A stretch of DNA of 45,415 bases from Verrucomicrobiota bacterium (GTDB lineage Bacteria; Verrucomicrobiota; Verrucomicrobiia; Limisphaerales; UBA1096), in NCBI GenBank assembly GCA_030749225.1, contig JASMKO010000077.1:1-45415 (forward strand), written 5' to 3'. This document shows positions 35,659 through 44,407 of this stretch, piece by piece. A model generated the notes under the pieces. That model worked only from the letters and a program-made list of their open reading frames with translations. It did no database searches and was not told the DNA's origin. Each line of letters opens with the position of its first letter. The first letter of the stretch is position 1. A program made the translations under genes and the position numbers.

Positions 35659-35688
35659 GTCGTTGTTTCCCGGTTTGGGTGGTTCAAC

Positions 35689-35720
35689 AAAAAACCCCGT
35701 TGCCACCGGCAGCGGGGTTT
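35689..35720 (-). terminator. Intrinsic terminator/attenuator hairpin upstream of leuA
   Basis: On the reverse strand AAACCCCGCTGCC (35720-35708) pairs with GGCAACGGGGTTT (35704-35692) around a 3-nt loop, with one G-T pair, and a tract of six T (35694-35689) follows. This is a textbook intrinsic terminator lying 30 nt before the leuA ATG, inside the leader. The segment GGCGGCTGTGGTTT at 35757-35744, at the 3' end of the leader ORF, can pair with the 5' arm and would act as the antiterminator. Confidence 0.8.
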
Positions 35721-35741
35721 ACGAAATGCTTGAGAACAAGT

Positions 35742-35813
35742 TCAAACCACAGCCGCCCGGACGCTTCCAGGAAGCGCCAGACCCAGCAGTAGTTGGAGGC
35801 TCAATCTCGCCAT
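35742..35813 (-). CDS. Leucine-rich leader peptide of leuA (leuL-like)
   Basis: A 23-codon ORF, ATG 35813 to TGA 35742, with leucine at codons 4, 6, 8, 9, 10, 12 and 14 (TTG, CTC, CTA, CTG, CTG, CTG, CTT). It ends 21 nt before an intrinsic terminator that precedes leuA. This is the classical design of leucine attenuation. A ribosome stalled on the Leu codons leaves 35757-35744 free to pair with the terminator arm, so leuA is read. A ribosome that finishes covers that segment, and the terminator forms. The ATG is 9 nt after a -10 box, so the transcript would be nearly leaderless. The peptide also resembles a bare signal peptide, so a chance ORF or gene remnant cannot be excluded. Confidence 0.7.
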   Translation of the reverse strand: MARLSLQLLLGLALPGSVRAAVV

Positions 35814-35821
35814 CACCGCGG

Positions 35822-35850
35822 AACGTAGCGGCGGCACTAGGCCAAGTCAA
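35822..35850 (-). promoter_or_regulatory. Promoter of the leader peptide-leuA unit
   Basis: On the reverse strand TTGACT (35850-35845), a spacer of exactly 17 bp and TACGTT (35827-35822). The -10 ends 8 nt before the leader ATG, so transcription would start at or within two bases of it. A small 6-bp hairpin (CGGTTT/AAACCG) lies just upstream. Confidence 0.55.
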
Positions 35851-35859
35851 TCGGTTTTT

Positions 35860-35940
35860 TAGGAAACCGCGAAGGAACGCAAATGGATGCCGATGATGGT
35901 TTTAAACGCAAAGACGCGGAGGATCGCAAGGAACAAAAGT
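35860..35940. repeat. Degenerate CGCAAAG/CGCGAAGG-type short repeats
   Basis: The plus strand reads AACCGCGAAGGAACGCAAAT, then about 20 bp later AAACGCAAAGACGCGGAGG and ATCGCAAGGAACAAAAG. These imperfect 8-10-bp units of the (A)CGC(A/G)AAGG type recall a short dispersed repeat found in intergenic regions of many bacteria. It sits in the gap between the ankyrin gene end and the leuA promoter. Boundaries are approximate. Confidence 0.4.
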
Positions 35941-35969
35941 TGAATACTCACTGCTTGACCAAGCACGGT

Positions 35970-37487
35970 TCACTCACCGCGATCACCGGCGTTCTCCTCT
36001 GGATCTCCGACGAGAGTGATGAGGGCAACTTCACCGGTATTTTTCTCGAACACGACGCTATCCGGTCCCCAGCCGGACCAGCCCTGTTTTCCGGGCGCGT
36101 CAGGGTCGCTATCAATCACCGCGATGCCCAGCCCAAACACGAAGTTCTGCTTAAGCGCTTCAGCACCTATCGCCCCGGGAGAAAACCAAAGCTCATAAAC
36201 CGTTGTGCCGGTATTCGGATGTCCCAACCCGTCCGAAGCAAGGGTTTTTTGCGTGCGGCGAATTACCGCGTCAAACCCGCCCATACCGCTAAGCTGCTTC
36301 GCATGCCCCACCATGGAGCCTTTGACAGTGTTCGCCATCGTATCCCGGTTATAGAGGAAACGATCCCCGAGATATGGTTCGACAAGGGCGAACATGTACT
36401 CCCCAATGATTTCGTTGCGATCGCCGTCAGTAAACAACAGCCGCACAGCATCCCCTTCGTCGGCATCCCCTTTGGTGTGATGATGCAGGTCGTCATCGAC
36501 GACGATAGTGATCTGAATGCCGTCGTTGTTCCAACCGACGGCGATGGAGGAAAAATGATCCTTTTCGCCATCCCACTTGCCATTGCCAACCTCTGCGAAC
36601 TGGGCGTACGTGATATCGCCGATGATGAAGGTGCCCTCGCCGCGCTGGCCCTCCTCCACGACCTCGAACCCCGGGTTCACCACGAAGTTGGCCGGAATCC
36701 ATTCACTAGCGACTCCGTCGAGCGTGCCGTCAATGGGCCCTGCCTTGTACGATTCGTAGTCGGGATAAATTCGGTTGACCGGCGGATTCAGAGGCATCGT
36801 GAATGGCCGCAGCCGAAAAAACCGCCGGCTGAACTGAGTCAGCCTTGATTCACTGTAGGTGAACGGCGGGCGGCTCGTGTCAAACAGCTTCATCAGCCGC
36901 CAGTGGACCAGGTCGCTCGAGGCCTGCAACTGGAACAGCCGCGACTCGATCCTCTTTTTCTTGTTGAGAAACCCGTACATCCCGGCTGTCAACGCACTGG
37001 CCTCAAGGTGGAACCGGGTGTCGTAATTGTACCGCGTAATACGCAGGTGTTCGCGGAACACATTGGCCACATTCATGTGGCCGAAGAACACCGCGCCGTC
37101 CATCGGCGTCTCCCTCGCCTTGTCGCGTGCGTTGATGTCCGCGCCGTAAACGAGCAGCAGCCGAGCCACATCCACGAAGCCGCCCACTGCCGCGAAATAG
37201 AGCGGCGTGGCCTGATCGTCGTCGCGGCGATTGGCGTCCGCGCCATTGGCCAGCAACAACCCGGCGATCTCGAGATGGCCGTACTCGGCGGCATAGTGCA
37301 GCGCTGTCTTGCCGGTCCAGTCATCCAACGTGTCGATGTTCGTTCCGGCGGCAATGTGGGCGCGGACGGTCGCGATGTCATTACGCCAACTGGCCGCCGC
37401 CCAGATCGGCAGCTCCGGCGCGGCGTGCGCGGAAACAATCCACCACAACGGCAGGCAAAGGATTAAACGGCAGGGATACCCGGACAT
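35970..37487 (-). CDS. Secreted ankyrin-repeat protein with C-terminal CBM9-like domain
   Basis: 505 residues, signal peptide ending near VSAHA. About 24-150 hold three to four ankyrin repeats (GKTALHYAAEYGHLEIAGLLLANGAD, ATPLYFAAVGGFVDVARLLLVYGAD, ETPMDGAVFFGHMNVANVF). About 165-235 is a module like the C-terminus of the 1513-residue protein (FQLQASSDLVHWRLM ... FSRRFFRLRPF). The rest, about 245-490, resembles a CBM9/DOMON-type sandwich (IDGTLDGVASEWIPA ... DGIQITIVVDDDLHHH ... YELWFSPGAIGA). Ankyrin repeats in an exported bacterial protein beside a carbohydrate-binding module are uncommon. Function unknown; surface binding is likely. ATG 37487, no SD. Confidence 0.8.
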   Translation of the reverse strand: MSGYPCRLILCLPLWWIVSAHAAPELPIWAAASWRNDIATVRAHIAAGTNIDTLDDWTGKTALHYAAEYGHLEIAGLLLANGADANRRDDDQATPLYFAAVGGFVDVARLLLVYGADINARDKARETPMDGAVFFGHMNVANVFREHLRITRYNYDTRFHLEASALTAGMYGFLNKKKRIESRLFQLQASSDLVHWRLMKLFDTSRPPFTYSESRLTQFSRRFFRLRPFTMPLNPPVNRIYPDYESYKAGPIDGTLDGVASEWIPANFVVNPGFEVVEEGQRGEGTFIIGDITYAQFAEVGNGKWDGEKDHFSSIAVGWNNDGIQITIVVDDDLHHHTKGDADEGDAVRLLFTDGDRNEIIGEYMFALVEPYLGDRFLYNRDTMANTVKGSMVGHAKQLSGMGGFDAVIRRTQKTLASDGLGHPNTGTTVYELWFSPGAIGAEALKQNFVFGLGIAVIDSDPDAPGKQGWSGWGPDSVVFEKNTGEVALITLVGDPEENAGDRGE

Positions 37488-37552
37488 TGGCCGCGCACCG
37501 TTTAACCGGACTCGACCCGATCGGCCAGCGAAATCGCCCGACCCGGCCGGCC

Positions 37553-37581
37553 TTGCAACGACTGGAGGCTTAGCCTACGCT
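37553..37581 (+). promoter_or_regulatory. Putative promoter of the DUF4177 gene
   Basis: TTGCAA (37553-37558), 17 bp, TACGCT (37576-37581). The start would fall near 37588, giving an 18-nt leader before ATG 37606. Spacing and the TAnnnT -10 match other candidates in this window. Confidence 0.4.
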
Positions 37582-37605
37582 TCCGTCACTCGACTATTGT
37601 TCGAA

Positions 37606-38175
37606 ATGAAACGACCGATTCCATCGTTTGCCTGCCTCGTCCTCACCGTTGGCTGCCTCTGCCTGCCCACGCTTGGCCGAGCACAAAACGACGCCCTGCC
37701 GTCCCAGGCCGCCGCGCCCGACCTTGGCCCGGTGATCGAGCGGCTCGACCAGGTGGTCGCCGGCTTGACCAAGGTCGCCGCGAGCTTGGCCAAGCTTCAA
37801 AAAGCCAGCAATGCAAACGCGAAGGAAAGGTCGCTCGAGAACGCCACCAAGCAGTTGGGCGACCTCAACGCCGCGGTCGAGTCGTTGGCCGGCCAGCTCT
37901 CCTCCCAGGCCAAGGTCGCCGGGCATCAGGCCGCAGCAGCAGCCGAAACGGCCAAGCTGCTCGAGAAACTCGTCGCCCTGCAGCAGGCCGGCGAGAATCA
38001 GGCAAGTCAGTCGGCGCCCAAGGTCCAGTGGGAATACAAGTCAATCTTTGGCGACAGCCGTGTCGCGCTCGAGGAGGAAATGAACCAGTTTGGGGAGGAC
38101 GGCTGGGAGTTTTTCAACATCACCTCGTTCGGCCGGGGCAGTGCGGCGTTCGCCCGCCGGCCAATCGAACATTGA
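37606..38175 (+). CDS. Secreted coiled-coil protein with C-terminal DUF4177-like domain
   Basis: 189 residues. A signal peptide (SFACLVLTVGCLCLPTLGRAQ) is followed by a long Ala/Leu/Lys-rich coiled coil at about 38-135 (LDQVVAGLTKVAASLAKLQKA, ATKQLGDLNAAVESLAGQL). The C-terminus, WEYKSIFGDSRVALEEEMNQFGEDGWEFFNIT, fits DUF4177, a small alpha/beta domain of unknown role. I chose ATG 37606 directly before the signal sequence, although the frame is open further upstream. It lies 41 bp before moxR on the same strand and could belong to that operon, but a promoter-like pair precedes it. The palindrome at 37786 is read as SLAKLQK within the coiled coil. Confidence 0.78.
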   Translation: MKRPIPSFACLVLTVGCLCLPTLGRAQNDALPSQAAAPDLGPVIERLDQVVAGLTKVAASLAKLQKASNANAKERSLENATKQLGDLNAAVESLAGQLSSQAKVAGHQAAAAAETAKLLEKLVALQQAGENQASQSAPKVQWEYKSIFGDSRVALEEEMNQFGEDGWEFFNITSFGRGSAAFARRPIEH

Positions 38176-38216
38176 CCCGCCATTGCTGAAATCGTTCACT
38201 ACCCGTTTTTCGCCCC

Positions 38217-39267
<1,051 letters not shown>

Positions 39268-39275
<8 letters not shown>

Positions 39276-40176
39276 GCCAAGCGCGCAACCGCTGATCGAG
39301 GCCGACGTCATCGGGCGGCTCATGGGTCAGCCGCTGCTGGCGCGCTTCCCGATGGAAGGCAGCGTCTCCGGCCACCACCGCAGCCCGCATCGCGGTTCGA
39401 GCGTCGAGTTCGCCGAGTACCGAAACTACGTCCCCGGAGACGACATCCGGCGGCTCGACTGGCGCGTCTTCGCCCGTACCGACCGCTACTACCTCAAGGA
39501 ATTCGAGGCCGAGACCAATCTGCGCTGCTATGTCGTGCTCGACTGCAGCGGTTCGATGGGGTTCACGGGCGAACACGGCTCCCGACTCGACTACGCCAAG
39601 CGAATCGCCGCCACGCTCAGCTACCTCATCATCAACCAGGGCGACGCCGCTGGGCTGCTGCACGTCACAGACAAAAGCGAACCCGAGATTCCACCGCGCC
39701 GCAACGCTTCCCATCTACAGGTCATCCTCGATGCGCTTGGTAAAGCGCAATCCAACGGTGGAACGCACCTTGTTCCAATGCTGCACGAGTTGGCCGAGAA
39801 AGCTCGCCGCCGGGCGCTCGTCGTCATCCTGTCCGACTGCTTTTGTAATGGCGAAGGACTGCGGGACGCGCTGCAGCATCTGCGATATCAAAAACACGAC
39901 CTCGCGCTGTTTCACCTGCTCGACCCGCTCGAGCTGGACTTTGAGTTCGACCGACCGGTGCGGTTCGTGGACATGGAAGGCTCACAGTCGATCGTCACCG
40001 AGCCGGCCACCGTCCGCGCTGAGTATCAGGCCCAACTCAAGCATTTTCTTGAGAAGCTAAGACACGACTGCCACGAGTTCAACGCCGACTACCGCCGCGT
40101 GACAACGGATCAAACGTATGATCAGGTTCTGGCCGATTTCCTGGCCGATCGTGCCCGGCAAGCAACCCGCAGCTGA
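39268..40176 (+). CDS. DUF58 (VWA-like) protein of the MoxR/Bat operon
   Basis: 302 residues from GTG 39268, overlapping the moxR stop. The DUF58 core is HRSPHRGSSVEFAEYRNYVPGDDIRRLDWRVFARTDRYYLKEFEAETNL, followed by a VWA-type MIDAS DCSGS at about residue 92 (VVLDCSGSMGF). No membrane segment, so it is likely a cytoplasmic partner of MoxR. A longer upstream extension of the frame exists but overlaps moxR coding and has no family sequence. It is followed 8 bp later by the BatA-like gene. Such clusters are linked to stress tolerance and envelope maturation in Bacteroidetes and PVC bacteria; the client is unknown. Confidence 0.9.
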
Positions 40177-40184
40177 ACCGTAGA

Positions 40185-42179
40185 ATGTTCCTAGAGCCGT
40201 TCATCTCCAGTTTCTTGGGCAACCTACTCCTGGGCGGCTTTCTCCTTTCACTACCGATCATCATCCACCTGATCAATCGCATGCGGCACAAGCCCAAACA
40301 GTGGGCGGCAATGCAGTTTCTCCTCGCTGCCACGCGCAGCTCCACCAGTCATGCCAGGCTGCGCAACCTGCTCATCCTCCTGATGCGCATGCTGGCCGTG
40401 CTGGCGTTGTTTCTATTCCTGCAGCGACCGCAGTTCGGTGGTTGGCTCGGCTGGGCACTCGGCGGCACGCCTGATGTCATCCTGCTGCTTGTCGATCGCT
40501 CCGCCAGCATGGAGTCGCGTATTACCGGTGCGGATGAGTCTCGCCGCAAATACGCGCTCAAGATGCTGGCCGATGCCGCGGGCAAATTCGAAAACAAAAG
40601 CCACCTCGTGCTGCTCGACAGTGCGACGCGGAAAGCACACGAGATCGCCACTGCCTCATCGCTCCTCGAGCTGCCCAACACGCAACCCACTGACACAGCA
40701 GCAGACATCCCCGCGATGCTACAGACCGCACTCGACTGGTTGATCGAGAACAAGGCCGGCACTGCCGAGATTTGGATCGCATCCGACCTGCAGGCAAGCA
40801 ACTGGCAGCCGAATGATCCGCGCTGGGAAAATCTCGTCACGGCGTACGACTTGCTGCCGCAAACGGTGCGCGTCCGCCTGCTCGCCACCACGCAGAAGTC
40901 GCCCGGCAACGCCTCGATCTCCGTCACGCAACTCTCACGCCAGCAATCTAGCGGCAGCGGTGAAGTGCGATTGACAGCTGACCTGAAACGAACCGATACC
41001 AGTCCAGTAACCGCAACCATCAACCGCACGCTGAACGGCGTAACCACCGAGTTCGAGACCAGAGCCGCCGGACAGTTCACCCGCTGGCGACACCGCTTTG
41101 CCGTCGGCGACCAAGCAGGCGGCTGGGGCAAACTCGAGCTGCCGGCCGACGGCAATCCGCGCGACAACGTTACCTACTACAGGTATAGCGACGACCATTC
41201 GCCGGCTGGTTTGGTCGTCACAGAGAGTGAGCTTGGCCCGTTGTGGCAATCGGCCGCATCGACTGCCGGGCGGGACGCTCGCACTCCGGCCAAGCACCAC
41301 GCGCCGGCCGATGCGGCCCCGGCCGACCTGCACGACGCCACGCTCGTCGTCTGGCAAGCGCCGCTTCCCGGGGGCGAGATGGCCAACGCGCTGCGACGTT
41401 TCGCCGAAGAGGGCGGCCGCGTCATTTTTTTCCCGCCGGGTAAAGCGGACACAGCCCGCTTTGTCGGACTTGGCTGGGGTGAAAACCAATCCGCAGGCAA
41501 CGACGGCTTTACAGTCGGCCGCTGGGACGAGGATCAGGGTCCATTGGCCAACACCGAAGAGGGACTGCTGTTGCCGTTGGCGCAACTCGGCGTACGAAAG
41601 CGGCAGCAGGTCGTTGGCCAGGCGGCAGTGCTGGCAGCATTCGACGACGGCCAAGCGCTGCTCTTGCGCCAATCGATTGGTCAGGGGGAAGTTTATTTTT
41701 GCACCACCCTTCCCCTGCTCACCTGGTCGGAGATGGGCAATGGGCTGGTCATCGTGCCGATGTTACAACGGCTGCTCGCCGCAGGGAGCCGCCGGCTACA
41801 GCGCGACTCGTTCGCCAAATGCGGTGAAATCGGCGCCGTTGATCTCCAACTCGAATGGACATCGGCCGAGACCAGCCAACGCGGTGACCTGCAGACGCAG
41901 GCCGGTGTGTACCAGTCCGGCGACCGATGGCTGGTCGTCAATCGGCCCGACTCAGAGGATGAGTTCGAGCGCGTCGAAGATTCGGCCGTTGCCGGTTTGT
42001 TTGGTACACTGCCATTTCAGCTGTTTCAGGCACAGCGTGATGACACTCCATTGCCGAGCGAGATCTGGCGGCTGGTCCTGTTCCTGATGCTCCTCGCGCT
42101 GATGGTCGAGGCGTGGCTTATCCGGCCCGGCTCAGTGCCCGAGGCCGTGCCGCCTAAAACCCAACCGGCAACCGCATGA
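40185..42179 (+). CDS. BatA-like membrane protein with VWA domain
   Basis: 664 residues. The N-terminal BatA domain, about 1-85, has two hydrophobic segments around the basic RMRHKPKQWAAMQFLL. A VWA domain follows with MIDAS DRSAS at residue 104 (VILLLVDRSASM). A long extracytoplasmic part with a glutamine amidotransferase-like strand (ATLVVWQAPLPGGEMANALRRFAEEGGRVIFF) leads to a C-terminal membrane helix (WRLVLFLMLLALMVEAWLI). An Ala/Pro/His-rich stretch (GRDARTPAKHHAPADAAPAD) is probably a flexible linker. The stop overlaps the next ATG (ATGA). Confidence 0.87.
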   Translation: MFLEPFISSFLGNLLLGGFLLSLPIIIHLINRMRHKPKQWAAMQFLLAATRSSTSHARLRNLLILLMRMLAVLALFLFLQRPQFGGWLGWALGGTPDVILLLVDRSASMESRITGADESRRKYALKMLADAAGKFENKSHLVLLDSATRKAHEIATASSLLELPNTQPTDTAADIPAMLQTALDWLIENKAGTAEIWIASDLQASNWQPNDPRWENLVTAYDLLPQTVRVRLLATTQKSPGNASISVTQLSRQQSSGSGEVRLTADLKRTDTSPVTATINRTLNGVTTEFETRAAGQFTRWRHRFAVGDQAGGWGKLELPADGNPRDNVTYYRYSDDHSPAGLVVTESELGPLWQSAASTAGRDARTPAKHHAPADAAPADLHDATLVVWQAPLPGGEMANALRRFAEEGGRVIFFPPGKADTARFVGLGWGENQSAGNDGFTVGRWDEDQGPLANTEEGLLLPLAQLGVRKRQQVVGQAAVLAAFDDGQALLLRQSIGQGEVYFCTTLPLLTWSEMGNGLVIVPMLQRLLAAGSRRLQRDSFAKCGEIGAVDLQLEWTSAETSQRGDLQTQAGVYQSGDRWLVVNRPDSEDEFERVEDSAVAGLFGTLPFQLFQAQRDDTPLPSEIWRLVLFLMLLALMVEAWLIRPGSVPEAVPPKTQPATA

Positions 42180-44380
42180 TCAACTGGTCGTTTGCAGCTT
42201 CATTGATGGTCATGCTCGCCGGGATCGGCGTGGTCGTACTGGCGGCCTGGCTGGGCTGGGGCAACTGGCAGCGAAACGGCCGCCGCGGCCGGGTCGCCCT
42301 GCTCGAGGTGCTGCGACTCGTAGCGGTGGCTATGCTGGCGTTCACGCTGCTGCAACCGGAGTTCGTCCGGCAGATGGAACGCACCGAGACACCGCAGGTC
42401 ATCATTCTAAACGACGCCTCCGGGAGCATGCAGACGCGCGACGTGATCAGCACAAACAACATCATCACCCGCGCCGACTGGCTCGACACCCAAACCAGGC
42501 GCGCCTTCTGGACCCCACTCGAAGCCAGCTCCGAGGTGTTAAGTGGGGCGTTTGCCGCGCCGACTGACGCGGCCACCACGAACGCACTTGGCCAAGCGCA
42601 CGAAATCGGCACCGATCTGAGCGACGCGCTTGGTTCGGTGCTGAGGCAGCAGAAAAATCTCAAGGCAGTGCTGCTGCTGAGCGACGGCGACTGGAACCTT
42701 GGCCTCTCCCCCATCGGCGTCGCCATGAGCTACCGCGACGAGAGCATCCCGGTGTACAGCGTCGTCACCGGTCGGGACGAACCGATCCCGGATCTCGCGA
42801 TGGAGGAAATCGCGGCACCGGCGTACGGGCTGTTCGGCGAACAGATCGCCATCCCTTACACGATCCAAAGCCACCTGCAGCGCGACGTCGCCACCGAAGT
42901 CCGACTGATGAACGGCACCGATCGCCTGGCCGCCAAAAAAGTCACCCTCCCGGCTAACAGCCGGTTCCGCGACTCGATCATGTGGTATCCGCGCGAAGTT
43001 GGCGAATTCAACCTGCGACTGGAGTTCCCGGTCGAAAAGGACGAACAATTGAGGGACAACAATACGGCGGCGTTTCATATCGCCGTGCGCGTGGTCAAGC
43101 TCAGCGTGCTGGTCGTCGACTCGCAGCCACGCTGGGAATACCGCTTCCTGCGTAACGCCCTCGCCCGCGATCCCGGCGTGGATCTTAGCTGCATGCTTTT
43201 CCATCCGAACATTGGCCCCGGTGGCGGGCGTGACTACCTCTCCGCCTTCCCTGGCTCACGCGAGATGCTCACGCGCTACGACGTGGTGTTCCTTGGCGAT
43301 GTTGGTGTCGGCAAGGGGCAGTTGAGCGAGAAGGACGCCGAGCTGATCAAGGGCCTCGTCGAGCAGCAGGGCAGCGGGCTGGTTTTCATGCCAGGCCGGC
43401 GCGGCAACCACCTCTCGCTGATGGACAGCCCACTGAAGGAGCTGTTGCCGGTCGTGCTCGACGACACCCAGCCGACCGGCGTCGGCCTGCAAAACGAGTC
43501 GCTCCTCACGCTCTCAAGCCGAGGGCGCGGCCACCTGCTCACGCGCTTCGACGCAGACGAGATGGTGAACGACCAGATCTGGAAAATGCTCCCCGGCTTT
43601 TACTGGTCCACCGGCGTGACCAAGAGCCGGCCCGGCAGCGAGGTGCTCGCCGTGCACTCGGAACTGCGCAACCAGTTTGGCCGCATCCCGCTGCTGGCCA
43701 TCCGCGATGCCGGCCGCGGCAAGGTGCTTTTCATGGGCACCGACAGCGCGTGGCGCTGGCGGCGCGGCGTCGAGGACAAGTTCCACTACCGCTTCTGGAG
43801 TCAGGTCGCCCGCTGGATGGCGCACAAACGGCACCTCGCCGAGAAGGAAGGCATCCGGCTAAGCTACACGCCAGAGACACCCAAGGTCGGCGACCGCGTG
43901 TTTCTGCAGGCGACCGTTCTCGACGAGGCCGGTTTCCCGCTGGAGGACGGCGAGGTCCACGGCACGATCGTCTCGCCCACCGGCCGGGACGAGCAACTGG
44001 AGCTGACGGAAGTCGACGGCGGCTGGGGCGTGTACAGCGCGGAGATGTTGCCGCAGGAAGGCGGCCCGTTCGAGATCACCATCGAGGCTCCCGAGCACGA
44101 TCGACAGCTCGAGACCAAGCTAAATGTCTCGCTGCCCAAGCGCGAAAAACAGGGCCGCCCGGTGAATCGCGCGGTGCTCGCGGAGATCGCCTCCATCACC
44201 GGCGGGGAAAGCGTCAACACCGACGCCCTCGACGAGGTGATCCAGCGGATATCCGTCCTCCCCGAGCCGAGGCTGGCACAAATCCGTACCCGCCTCTGGA
44301 GCCACCCCGGCTGGGGCGGCGCCATCCTCCTGCTGCTGCTCGTCTACTGGATCGGCCGCAAACTGGCCGGCTTGGTTTAA
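42176..44380 (+). CDS. Membrane VWA/glutamine amidotransferase-like protein of the Bat operon
   Basis: 734 residues. Two N-terminal membrane helices (MVMLAGIGVVVLAAWLGWG and VALLEVLRLVAVAMLAFTLLQ) precede a VWA domain with MIDAS DASGS at residue 80. A linker leads to a class I glutamine amidotransferase-like domain, about 300-530 (VLVVDSQPRWEYRFLRNALARDPGVDL, YDVVFLGDVGVGKGQLSEKDAELIKGLVEQQGSGLVFMPG), lacking an obvious catalytic Cys-His-Glu set. A C-terminal helix (GAILLLLLVYWIGRKLAGL) ends the protein. The start is coupled to the BatA-like gene. Its 3' end faces gyrA; a 14-bp palindrome lies in the 27-bp gap. Confidence 0.87.
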   Translation: MINWSFAASLMVMLAGIGVVVLAAWLGWGNWQRNGRRGRVALLEVLRLVAVAMLAFTLLQPEFVRQMERTETPQVIILNDASGSMQTRDVISTNNIITRADWLDTQTRRAFWTPLEASSEVLSGAFAAPTDAATTNALGQAHEIGTDLSDALGSVLRQQKNLKAVLLLSDGDWNLGLSPIGVAMSYRDESIPVYSVVTGRDEPIPDLAMEEIAAPAYGLFGEQIAIPYTIQSHLQRDVATEVRLMNGTDRLAAKKVTLPANSRFRDSIMWYPREVGEFNLRLEFPVEKDEQLRDNNTAAFHIAVRVVKLSVLVVDSQPRWEYRFLRNALARDPGVDLSCMLFHPNIGPGGGRDYLSAFPGSREMLTRYDVVFLGDVGVGKGQLSEKDAELIKGLVEQQGSGLVFMPGRRGNHLSLMDSPLKELLPVVLDDTQPTGVGLQNESLLTLSSRGRGHLLTRFDADEMVNDQIWKMLPGFYWSTGVTKSRPGSEVLAVHSELRNQFGRIPLLAIRDAGRGKVLFMGTDSAWRWRRGVEDKFHYRFWSQVARWMAHKRHLAEKEGIRLSYTPETPKVGDRVFLQATVLDEAGFPLEDGEVHGTIVSPTGRDEQLELTEVDGGWGVYSAEMLPQEGGPFEITIEAPEHDRQLETKLNVSLPKREKQGRPVNRAVLAEIASITGGESVNTDALDEVIQRISVLPEPRLAQIRTRLWSHPGWGGAILLLLLVYWIGRKLAGLV

Positions 44381-44385
44381 CCAAA

Positions 44386-44399
44386 CGCTTGGCCAAGCG
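44386..44399. repeat. Palindrome between convergent genes at the gyrA end
   Basis: CGCTTGGCCAAGCG, perfect over 14 bp, fills half of the 27-bp gap between the VWA gene and gyrA stops. As at 2567-2582 the motif is the only structure between convergent genes, which supports a role as a short bidirectional hairpin. Confidence 0.7.
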
Positions 44400-44407
44400 G
44401 GCGCGGC

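Noticed and set aside
35659-35706. Upstream extension of leuA to 35706
   Set aside because: The extension runs through the terminator hairpin and T-tract, and the conserved enzyme begins at MKKNRILIFDTTLRDG.
37309-37605. Upstream extension of the DUF4177 protein
   Set aside because: It overlaps the start of the ankyrin gene on the other strand and would place the signal peptide internally.
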